NCBI RefSeq assembly: GCF_030463535.1
Contig: NC_132893.1
Coordinates: 26,410,782-26,474,781 of the forward strand
Length of the DNA: 64,000 bases
Source of the DNA: Salminus brasiliensis
Taxonomy: Eukaryota > Chordata > Actinopteri > Characiformes > Bryconidae
Direction: 5' to 3'
The position numbers and the translations under genes were made by a program. Under the pieces are notes generated by a model, which was given only the letters and a program-made list of their open reading frames with translations, was not told the origin of the DNA and searched no databases. Positions 42,126 to 50,085 of this stretch are shown in pieces. How positions within the stretch are numbered: position 1 is the first letter of the stretch; every line of letters begins with the position of its first letter.

Positions 42126-45100
42126 TATATGTCCAAATGTTTGTGGACACCCCTTTTAACGATTGGATAGTAGAGACTAAAAACAAAAATAGGACATCTT
42201 TCAGCATTAATAAAATTGAGCAATTGTTTTATGCATTTTGCAATAAGTACAATTGTTCATGAAAAAAATGCAATACTGCTTTGTGGTGATTGATTATGGT
42301 GGTTGAACTGTTATGAATGAATATAATTAATTACAGCAATGTAGAATAACTTGCTCATTTGTGCCCAAACAAAAATCTCTAATTGTGTATGTAAACTGTT
42401 TGTCTCTCCGTAGGATATGGGCCCAGTCAGAAGAGATGACCAGTGTAATGACCAGTGTAATGTGGAGACGATGAAGCCCACAGCTGTCTCCTACACAGGG
42501 GGGATGAAGCTGGCCTCCTGGAACCAGGGGGATCTGGACAAAGACACTCAAGATCTGTTCAGAGATTCACCAGTCAAGGTATTTCTCACACAGCAAGCTT
42601 GTGAAATGTTTTGGAAAATTAACTCAGTAGTTATTAAGAAAACTCTTAGTACTTAGTACACGACCCGCATCTAACTTTTTAACATTTTATTTTGTCCCCT
42701 GAGGTCCACTTGTAATATTTGTATGGGTTCATGAACCAAAAGCAATTTTTTTTTACACAATCACTTTCCACACCTTTTTTTGTTTTAACTAAAACAAGCT
42801 GATTTTGCTACTGTGCGTGTAAGACCGCCATTTTTTCTAATTTGTCCAGACGTGAGTATATCCTCCTTTTCTGTTTGCTTTGCATTGTGGGATATTTATG
42901 TCCATCATAACCGCACTTAAAAAGCAACTGGGTCTAGGTATGCACTGTGGATATTTGGACTCAATGTTAACACTTATCTATGTTATACTACATACTCAAA
43001 TTAGTTAGCATTACTAATTTGTATGCAATTGGGACAAACACCCAGTGTCCTCTTGTGTACATGCTACACTTTTTCTTCGTCATTATCATGTTTTTCTTAG
43101 TTGTTGTTTTTTTAATTCTCCAGCGAGGAGTTGTGAAATGTGCAGTGCTCAATGACAGCTACTCGGAGTGCTTGTAATTAACAATTAATTGCTAATAAAT
43201 AATGCACAGCTTTGCACTGCTACACTAATACATTCTTAGTCTCTGGTTTTTGGTCTGGTTTAGTTTCAGGTTTCATAGTTTTAAAGGTCTTTCTGTGCGT
43301 CCTCTCTTTAAGAGAGTTTAGAATAGGCATGTGAATACAAAGCCTCAGCCAGGCTAATGTGGGCCTAATGGCTGGGCAGCGTGAAGTGCTTTGTTTATTT
43401 GTGACCGAGGCCTCTGGGACCTGACCTCTGACCCACAGCTAATCACAGGTGGCGGGATCGATGGACGCGTGACAGCGAGCTCTAACAAGATGAGTGCTGT
43501 GGTATGGCTTAGCTTGGGGATGTGTGTGCCATACTTACATTTGACCCCTGTCTGCCCTCTCTCTCTTTCTCACACACACACACACAGACACACACACACA
43601 CACACACACACACGGTCATCCTGCCGCCACATCTGGGGTTTCAGGCCCGCCTGCCATAAATGCTCTGTGTGAGTTTAGACAGTCATAAAAGCAGTTTGCA
43701 TTCTTTAGGGAGGGACGTGTTAATTGACTAAGCGGTTTGATTATATGCATTTTCCAGTAAATATTATGTCAACATATCAGCGTAAATATATTTTATATTA
43801 TGAATAAAAGACAAATGGCTTTGCATTCATTTATTGCATGCAGCTCACATAGGAGGTGATCTGGACCTGATGTTGGTTGATGTTGTAATTTATGTGTGTG
43901 TGTTTGCTGTCTGTGATTTTAACAGATTGACCTACCTAACTCAATGAAGCAATTAATTAGGGCCAGGGTTTCCCCAAAACATCTTTGCACAAAGATTATT
44001 TCTAAAGTTGCAAAGGAAGGCATTTTAATGGGTATTTTAAGTTGTTCTTTGACATTTAAATAGTAACTATGGGATTGTTGGCACAAAAATGCCCTGATGC
44101 GGTTTTACAAGCCTGTTTACAACCCTGTTATTTTGCCTCAGAATGAAGCGCTCTTATATGTGGACTTGTGGGGGGGAAAGCTACACAATAGGCTCTGCTT
44201 TTACTGGCTGGTTTACGGCACTACCATGGGCTCACAAAAGCCTCATATTATAGTTTTAACACTGTAACAAAAAAACAAATCATTGTTTCCTCTCGGCAGA
44301 CTAAGGCGCTGCCTTTGTGACCCACTGTGGTCATGCTGCCTGCCATCAGCAGCCAGAGCCCAAGAGAGCAGTTAGCTTTGCTCTCTCCAGGCTGGTAGAT
44401 CTCCAGTCTCTCTCACTCTCTCGCTCTCTCGCTCTCATGCTCTATCATTTCAATGCGATGCTAGTTGGCACAGGCGTCTGCTAGCCGATGTATCAGAGCT
44501 GGGTACAATGGTTGCCTGGTGACGTTACATCTGTGGCAGCGAAAAGAGGTGTTGACTGGTTGCGCATGTGTTGAAGGAGGCATACCAGTCCTCACCCTCC
44601 CAGTGTCAGGAGCATTACATGGGATAGGGGGAGAGTACTAATGAGTGGGTTGGGTAATTGGCTACCTAAAATTGGGTTAAGAAGTTGTAAAAAAAAAAAA
44701 AAAAAAATAGAATAGAAAGAAAGAAAAATGGAAAATGGCCTGGTTTATGTAGCAACCCGTATTCCCAACTTGCAGAGACTGGAGGTGATGTGCTCTCTAG
44801 TATCAACGACACCGTATTGTCCTGTCGATATTATGCTTAACGTTTCTCCAGCTTTGACTAGGACTTTTGCTAGTGGGCTGAGTTGATTTATTTGGACGTA
44901 AATGAAATGACTCTGGGATTTTGCATTTGGCCTGTTTTCCAGCCCTGACTTTTTCACCTTCCATGTACTGAATTGTCTTTATTCCGTTTCCAAGGAAAAT
45001 AATGTTTTCCATTGTAGGGCCCTTTGTAAAATGTCGAGTGAGGCCCTGGCCAGCAAGTGACTGTAAGACTTCTGCTCCTCTTAGAGAGCATGTTCTCTGC

Positions 45101-46663
45101 AGTTCTATGTGGCACACAGTTTAAACCACATTTAAAAATTTATGATACACCCTTATTCCATTCTCACAGCAGCATAAATGCCATCTAAAAGCCCCCCATA
45201 TATCGTGACCTGGACATTTATGGAGATGTAAGCATGTTTAATAGGGCATTTATCAATATTCCTTTGTACTGCATCAACAGAAACCTGTGGATCAATATGT
45301 GAGTATTAGGGCCTGATTCTAAATGGATAAACTCCTTGATCTGCTCCCAGCGGGAGCGGCGGTGGTGAGGTCACTAAAGATTTAGCGGCAGCAAGATTGA
45401 ACGAGACAGAGAGGAAAAACACGAAGGCCTGAAGGAAATGAAATTTGGAGAGACAGATAAATGGCTTACGTGGAATTGTGACTGATGGTAATCCGATGGT
45501 GGATGTCTTGCATCTGTGTGTGTTGTGATGGGGAAGTCTGGGGCAGGACATTTTGACCCAGAGAGGAAACCCTGAGTACCTGCTTCTGTTCAGTTCAGTT
45601 CCTCAGATTTCAGTACAACACACAAAAGGTTTAATTGAGAGCTGGTGTCTTCTTTAGCTTTATATCCTAGTGTTGAAAACATTGTGTAACCGGACTATGA
45701 TACGAGACTATTTGTCACATGTATTTATTTATTTTATTTTTTTATTACTGTCTCTATACATTGTCCTTAAGTGTCTCAGCAGTGACATTGTCTGTGCTAT
45801 ACTATGTACATTGCCATTGCCTATCGATAGGTCATGTGGTCAGACAGCTTATCTTGATGTAGTAGAGCCTAGTGTGAGAGCTGAGAGCCCTTTACACAGA
45901 GCATAAAGGACAGGAGTATCACAAGATCAGTAGTCTGTATGGCATCTAGCCTCTTTAGATGGTATCTTGTCAAAAGTATCGTTATTGCATAGTGGACAGT
46001 GGGAGCTCATGGGGTAGAACACTGGGTTATTGATAATAGGGTTATTGGTTTGATACCTGTGTTTACTCCTGAGCAAAGGCCTTAACCCTCTCTGCTCCCC
46101 GGGTGCTGCAAGCAAGTGTGTTCACTGTCCACTGTGTGTGTTTGCTCACTAGTCTGTGGATGATTTAAAGGCAGAAGTCAAATTCCATCTGTGTCCAACA
46201 CCTTTTGTGTAATGTGATCTCGGTATTGGTGGGGGGTTTTCTGTGTTTTTCATAATTGGTGACCAGTGTTGTCTTTTAGCACTCCCGGTAAGCAGTGGAT
46301 TATTAAAACAAAAATATTATCCAACTTTATCATTATCATTAGCTCCTAACTTTGAACACTCCTTATGTCTTCAGTGTGAATGTGAAAATAATATATATAA
46401 CTACTACATATATTTGGAGTAAATGGAGTTTTTCATGATCTTGGCCATTTAACTTAAATACATGTATGTTCTTCACTTTCTTTATGTGATTAAATGCTTC
46501 CTAACGTTATGTTCTCCATTGGTTGTAACATGCTCTCTTATTTCTGCAGACAATAAGCCAGATGCCTAAGAGAAAGCTACCTGATTGGGCAGAAGCACCA
46601 GGGGGCTCAGTTACCGCTGCTGCAGCAAAGAAAACCAAAAAAAAGAAAGGACTTTTCAATTAA
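21271..46663 (+). CDS. wrn: Werner syndrome RecQ-like helicase/exonuclease, 35 coding exons
   Basis: Nuclear DNA helicase and 3'-5' exonuclease acting in replication-fork repair, recombination and telomere maintenance. Coding exons, all GT-AG: 21271-21339, 22824-22936, 23587-23732, 23815-23963, 24952-25101, 25291-25336, 25421-25526, 25958-26309, 27192-27272, 27621-27735, 29335-29410, 29575-29642, 31488-31596, 32101-32169, 32267-32349, 32432-32538, 32970-33157, 33247-33421, 33860-34041, 34144-34245, 34702-34794, 35415-35556, 35754-35924, 36019-36113, 36324-36384, 36495-36571, 36722-36800, 36881-36993, 37996-38110, 38312-38443, 39447-39609, 40426-40586, 41460-41594, 42414-42578, 46550-46663. 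They total 4302 nt, frame-consistent at every junction, for about 1433 residues (human 1432). The start is chosen because LPMWM aligns with the human N-terminus and leads into exon 2 ([11 protein letters not shown]). The human internal acidic duplication is present once only. No truncation or frameshift is seen. Confidence 0.96.
21444..21731. repeat. Two (TA)n microsatellites in wrn intron 1
   Basis: TA runs at 21444-21478 and 21704-21731. Confidence 0.95.
22824..25101 (+). CDS. wrn: wrn exons 2-5: 3'-5' exonuclease domain
   Basis: These exons encode residues 24-209, a DnaQ-like (DEDDy) exonuclease. The metal-binding residues expected from human WRN are all present: D73 and E75 in GFDLEWPPS (human D82, E84), D134 in GVEGDLWKL (human D143), and Y203 and D207 in YAATDAY (human Y212, D216). 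The domain should therefore be catalytically competent. Intron 4 (23964-24951) holds a MITE copy. Confidence 0.95.
24176..24592 (-). mobile_element. MITE copy 1 (cactatatgg family), wrn intron 4
   Basis: It begins cactatatggaccaaagtaa, a terminal repeat also seen complemented at the end of other copies. Shared internal blocks are the atcaccaccccacctcatcc run, a ccacagctcagtgct block and tacccctctagc. No coding capacity. Confidence 0.7.
25291..27735 (+). CDS. wrn: wrn exons 6-10: acidic linker between exonuclease and helicase
   Basis: Residues 210-442 are low-conservation linker. Exon 8 (25958-26309) carries the motif [16 protein letters not shown], which matches a conserved human block. Exon 9 (27192-27272) encodes the acidic unit ([18 protein letters not shown]) that is duplicated in tandem in human WRN; here there is one copy. 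Exon 10 ends in a run of Glu/Asp. Exon limits were fixed by reading-frame phase and by GT/AG sites. Confidence 0.9.
28576..28917 (+). mobile_element. MITE copy 2 (cactatatgg family), wrn intron 10
   Basis: One end reads tatttgtagacacccc and the other gtgtcccaatacttttgtcc followed by atatagtg. Shared blocks include gaatgcattcagctactttaa and gactctctggagcagataa. Confidence 0.75.
28947..29278. mobile_element. Palindromic MITE in wrn intron 10
   Basis: The ends form a near-perfect inverted repeat starting atctagattagagctgggcc on the left and ending with its complement (gcccagctctaatctagat) on the right. The inner part (gataaaaatattgt / aaatattgtcatat) pairs too. The middle has no coding potential. 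It lies about 30 bp from the preceding MITE. Confidence 0.75.
29335..34041 (+). CDS. wrn: wrn exons 11-19: RecQ helicase core
   Basis: Residues 443-795 form the superfamily 2 RecQ ATPase. Visible motifs are motif 0 ([15 protein letters not shown]), Walker A ([13 protein letters not shown]494), motif Ia/Ib ([11 protein letters not shown]), Walker B DEAH at 585-588, motif III (ALTATAS), motif IV ([11 protein letters not shown]), motif V ([20 protein letters not shown]) and motif VI ([10 protein letters not shown], 768-777). All key residues are intact. Exon 13 is taken to end at 31596: joining AA there to the first A of exon 14 gives the Lys-Met of the human sequence. Confidence 0.96.
31270..31400 (+). 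repeat. Dispersed repeat, gccattttggagatacag family, copy 1
   Basis: The order acattgacttcctttgaaag, then tttcttcttgccattttgga, then gatacaggc recurs at 40185-40290 (plus) and 47925-48020 (minus). It looks like a short, unclassified dispersed repeat in wrn intron 12. Confidence 0.6.
34144..36113 (+). CDS. wrn: wrn exons 20-24: zinc-binding and RQC winged-helix region
   Basis: The zinc subdomain has four cysteines at C826, C853, C854 and C857 (KCRRK ... DKCCDNC), matching human C908, C935, C936 and C939. Exons 22-24 encode the RQC winged helix: [20 protein letters not shown], the [13 protein letters not shown] strand region, then [20 protein letters not shown] and the KGRTWL end. The RQC domain binds duplex and structured DNA and opens the junction. 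Confidence 0.94.
36324..38110 (+). CDS. wrn: wrn exons 25-29: linker and HRDC domain
   Basis: Exons 25-27 encode a Ser/Pro-rich linker. Exons 28-29 (residues 1069-1144) encode the HRDC helical domain: [19 protein letters not shown], then [16 protein letters not shown]. The acceptor of exon 29 at 37995 is preceded by a GT repeat in place of a pyrimidine tract. Confidence 0.93.
37949..37992. repeat. (GT)n microsatellite at wrn exon 29 acceptor
   Basis: About 21 GT units run up to the ggcag acceptor at 37991-37995, preceded by three copies of gtatt. Confidence 0.97.
38312..46663 (+). CDS. wrn: wrn exons 30-35: C-terminal region and nuclear localisation signal
   Basis: Exon 30 ends in [16 protein letters not shown], exon 31 has [12 protein letters not shown] and exon 32 has [20 protein letters not shown], all matching the human C-terminal order. 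Exon 33 is acidic ([19 protein letters not shown]); it and exon 34 resemble no domain I know. Exon 35 encodes [11 protein letters not shown] and the basic tail [11 protein letters not shown], corresponding to the human nuclear localisation signal and its GLFS end. Stop TAA at 46661-46663. Intron 34 is about 4 kb. Confidence 0.92.
38755..39256 (-). mobile_element. Degenerate Tc1 fossil in wrn intron 30
   Basis: Short blocks follow a fish Tc1 family whose end reads ataatgttatggctgatcgg: gtgatgtaaaagaaaacagg, gtccattgtaggc, agcatgggcactctgactgg, and a right end ataatgttttggctcatcgg near 39228-39247. It is heavily decayed, with no usable frame. Confidence 0.65.
40185..40290 (+). repeat. Dispersed repeat, gccattttggagatacag family, copy 2
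   Basis: acatgtacttccattgaaag, ccttctcctgtaagtttgcc and attttggatatacaag match the blocks of the copies at 31270 and 47925. Confidence 0.6.
41610..42160 (+). mobile_element. MITE copy 3 (cactatatgg family), wrn intron 33
   Basis: It contains gatcaccaccccaccccacc, ccacagctcaatgctagagg and tacccctctagcc, as in copy 1, and ends with acactatatgtccaaatg and gtttgtggacacccc. A (GT)n(TA)n microsatellite at 42046-42119 has grown inside or beside it. Confidence 0.7.
42046..42119. repeat. (GT)n(TA)n compound microsatellite
   Basis: About 12 GT units, slightly interrupted, pass into about 24 TA units. Confidence 0.95.
43571..43613. repeat. (CA)n microsatellite in wrn intron 34
   Basis: An interrupted CA run of about 20 units. 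Confidence 0.95.
44510..44707 (+). mobile_element. SINE with poly(A) tail in wrn intron 34
   Basis: The blocks tggcagcgaaaagaggtgtt, gtgttgaaggaggcatacca, gagtactaatgagtgggttg and taattggctacctaaaattg lead into an A19 tail at 44689-44707. This resembles a SINE common in otophysan fishes; the family name is not assigned. Confidence 0.6.
45980..46190 (+). mobile_element. tRNA-like SINE (family shared with 11740-11930)
   Basis: A B-box-like ggtttgatacc, then gagcaaaggccttaaccctc, a cactgtccactgtg core and gtcaaattcca at the end. It matches the minus-strand copy at 11740-11930 and lies in wrn intron 34. Confidence 0.65.
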
Positions 46664-46745
46664 AGTGTTCCAGACCTGTACAGCTGTAAAATCACATTTC
46701 AGAAAACAATTAAGACATGTTTATATATTTGTGAATAATTGCTTA

Positions 46746-46751
46746 AATAAA
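46746..46751 (+). terminator. wrn polyadenylation signal AATAAA
   Basis: AATAAA begins 82 bases after the wrn stop codon. It is the first such hexamer after the stop and gives a short 3' UTR. Confidence 0.7.
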
Positions 46752-46829
46752 ATTATTTTAATTAGTTCTGTGATATTGAATGTTTCCACTCAGTTATTGC
46801 TATTATCTGTTGTTGCTTTGTGGTGTGTG

Positions 46830-46861
46830 TCTGTCTATCTATCTGTCTATCTATCTATCTC
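46830..46861. repeat. (CTAT)n microsatellite
   Basis: About eight tetranucleotide units with one G substitution. Confidence 0.9.
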
Positions 46862-46874
46862 TACCCCATGATAC

Positions 46875-47430
46875 ACACACTCACCAACAGCCTGAACACC
46901 TATACATTCAGCAGGCAGCAGTGCAGAGTGATTTTCACATCACCCATCAGAATACAGGAAAAATGAAGTGATCAGTGATTTTGAGAGTGTTATGAATGTT
47001 GGTGCTAGACTGGATCGGATTTTCCGCCCAACAGTCTCTAAAGTTTACAGACATAGAAAGGCTACACTAACTAAAAACACTCACAACATGTCCAGATGGG
47101 CTACAACAGCAGAAGATCATGTCAGGTTCCACGTCTGTCCGCCAAGAACAGAAGGCTGAGGCTGCAGTGGCCACAGGCTCACCAAACTGGACAGTTGAAG
47201 ACTGGATTAATGAAGGCTGGTCTATTGAATTCTTCTAAGACACAGATGGTAGGGTCAGAATGTAGCACCAACAGCATGAATCCATGAACCCAACCTGCCT
47301 TGTGTAAACAGTCCAGACTGGTGGAGGTGATGTAACTGTGTGAGGAATGGTTTCTTGTCACACTTTGGACAAGTTATAACAATCAATCATCTCTTGAAAG
47401 CAATAGTCTAATTTAGTAATGTTGCTGGGC
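46875..47430 (+). mobile_element. Degenerate Tc1-like transposon, second copy of the 635-1555 family
   Basis: It shares blocks with the copy at 635-1555: gatgggctacaacagcagaa, ccaagaacagaaggctgagg, acagatggtagggtcagaat and acagtccagactggtgg. Both ends are lost and frames are broken. Confidence 0.7.
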
Positions 47431-47924
47431 TGTTTTGAGAGTGAAGTGAGGCCCTAAATGTAAAAATGTATTCATTATAATGATGACATTATGCAGTGGT
47501 TGGCATGTCAATACTTGCATGTTATTCACAGTGAGGTGGAAGGCAGCAGGCAGCAGAGGGAACAGAAATGAGTTCCTGTGTGTGAGGTTAATCCTGTGTG
47601 AGTGTAAAGCTCTTTCTCCACTGATGTCTTTTCAGATTAGGGAGTCCCTGGATTACATGTCAAAGATATTGGCTTATCCTCAGGGAGGAGAAAGACTTGG
47701 GAAGAAAAGCAGAAAGACGAATAGCCTCTGACCCTTTCTTCCATTTTTATTCTTTTCAAATGAAAGCTTTACTGGAGCAGTCAGAGTGAGACAGTTGTTT
47801 TCTCTGCGTGTGGCAAAATGTCAGATTCTGATTAAGTCAGGGCACTTGTCACTTGGGTAACTCATTTTAACCATTTGTGAGCCTTAATGGAGTTTTGTAG
47901 GATAGTTCATACAGCACTTTTCAG

Positions 47925-48020
47925 TCACTGTCCAATGAAAAACGTATCTCCAAAATGGTAACTTTACAGGAGAAGGCAAAAATGGTCTTTACTTTGACCA
48001 GAAGTTAATATAAAATAATA
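47925..48020 (-). repeat. Dispersed repeat, gccattttggagatacag family, copy 3
   Basis: On the minus strand, with one or two mismatches, it repeats the order seen at 31270 and 40185: acttctggtcaaagtaa, ttgccttctcctgtaaag, ttaccattttggagatac. Confidence 0.6.
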
Positions 48021-48359
48021 GTTTGCTGAAAGTAGTTTACAGCATTCCGATTGGTCTTTTTAATCCAGAATTATTTATACAGTTTATAGAGCATGAGAAA
48101 ACTAAACAATGGAGAAAAGTAAAAAATGGGCATTTGATGTTTGACTTTTGAGAGAGAAGAAAAACCTTCAAACCCAGGGGAGACTCGAAAAGAACTCCAA
48201 TTAGACTTCACTAACTGTACTGTAGAGGTAGAAACATCAAAATCGTGAGCTTTTTCTTCAGAAAGGGCTTTTTAGATGCAAACCTACAGAAGCCTGCTAA
48301 GAAACTGCACAAACCCACCAGCCACCTAAAGAAATACTTTGCCAAAAAAGAAAAACCTG

Positions 48360-48552
48360 ACATGGCCGGACATTTGTCCAGCACATCCCATGACCCTGGC
48401 CATTTTCCCTGCTTTTAACACATCAACTTTAAGAACTGACTGTTCACTTCCTGTCTGATGTATCCCACCCCTTGACAGATGCCACTGTAATGAGATAATC
48501 AATGTTATTCACTTCATCTGTTGTGGTTTTAATGTTATGGCTGATCAGAGTA
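48360..48552 (-). mobile_element. End fragment of Tc1 family (atggctgatcag terminus)
   Basis: cttttaacacatcaacttta, aatgttattcacttcatctg and ttttaatgttatggctgatc near the end match the terminal region of the Tc1 family also seen at 38755-39256 and 57751-58096. The rest of the element is missing. Confidence 0.65.
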
Positions 48553-49749
48553 TTGCATCTGAACAAAAAGACTCACCTGCATTTGCAGCCTCTGCATTCA
48601 TTCACTTAGCCACCTTCCAATAAAACCCTAACAGGAGGAGCTGGCCTATAAACCTTCATTTATAGGCCCGAAGCAGCGTCAGAAGTGAGAAGAAGAGTTT
48701 ATAAAGCCAGTGTAAAGTAATGTCAGTGATGTTAAATCCTACTCAGAACACAGATCAGTTCAGATTACTCCAATACTGGCATGAACTAATATGCTCGGCT
48801 CACCTTTAGCATGTTTGCTGAGGCTCTTGTTGAATTTTGTCCACAAGCTCAGCTACTCAGCTACTCTGTATTGATTCGGCTTGTGTGAGAGACAGCTGCA
48901 CATGCTGATGATGACTGAAATGAATGCTGGTCCAGACGCCCTTTCCTCCAGAGCATGACTCGGCCTCTAATGTGATTGATTAATTTTTGCAACCCATTTT
49001 TTTTTTTTTACCTTCGCATATTGATGTTAGTGCAGTGTGGACCGACTGTGCATCTGTGATCCTGATACATCTTATTTTTTTAAGGGTAAATTTAGCTCTT
49101 TTAATTTATTTTTATTACTTATAAATACATGTTTACATGATAAAAACTTTTTTTTACATTCTAAAACATCTACATTCATTTTTGACTGATTCTCCATCTT
49201 TATTTTTATTGTGTATTTAGGTGGAAAATGTTATAACACATTGATACTTATGACCCAGAACTAATCTTCTAGCATCAGCTTTAGTAGCTGATCATTACTT
49301 CTTCATAAGAGAGCAGAGGCTGTTACTACAGCAAAGGGGTAGAAACCTCAGATTGATGCCCTTGTTAATAGTAAAAATGAATAAATAAATTAAATAAAAG
49401 AACTTTCATTTACAGCCATGCAAAAAAGGTAGGACACCCCATGAAATGTTTTTTTCCTGAAGTCTTATTTTCGTTATATTTAAACATATAGACATTTGAT
49501 CTTCATTTAAACATTATTAAGCAATAAAGGTAATTTAAGTAAACACATACAAATGAAAGAGAATTTTTAAAAATAATTTCTAAAATGCAATTAATATAAA
49601 TACTATATTTCTGTGAGGAAAAATGAAGAACAGATGTCCATATGTTTAAATATATTTAAAAAGACATGGGGTGTCGTAACTTGTTCACATGACTGTATCC
49701 AATAAATTGTCACTGTCCACTGAAAAACATTTGTCTGATCTGTTCATCC

Positions 49750-50085
49750 AGAATGATGGGATATATTATTGGGTCCTACATGTATGTAATACATATGATA
49801 TATATTATCAGGATCCACAAGAACATACTACATATAAGATGTATTGTTGGTAGCTACATGTATGTAATACATATGGGACAAACTGGTACTTGTATGTATA
49901 TAAAACACATGGGGTATATTATTGCTACTTACAAGTATGTAAAAAGTATGTATTGGTACTTACAAGTATGTATGGGATTTATAATTGGTATTTACATGTA
50001 TGTAATACATGAGATATATTATTGGTGCGTACATGTATGTAAAACATATGGGATATACTATTGGTACTTACATGTATTATAGTTC
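49750..50085. repeat. Degenerate AT-rich minisatellite
   Basis: About eight diverged units of roughly 35-50 bp share gggatatattattggt and acatgtatgtaatacatat. The array happens to be open in one plus-strand frame for 109 codons, giving a Tyr/Ile/Met-rich peptide that is almost certainly not a gene. Confidence 0.85.

Noticed and set aside
47480..47731. Possible extra wrn or spacer exon ending KSRKTNSL
   Set aside because: wrn already ends in frame at 46663 with the conserved GLFN tail and a polyadenylation signal. No family similarity is seen.
49753..50082. 109-codon frame across the minisatellite
   Set aside because: It is a product of the repeat unit, with biased Tyr/Ile/Met composition and no similarity.
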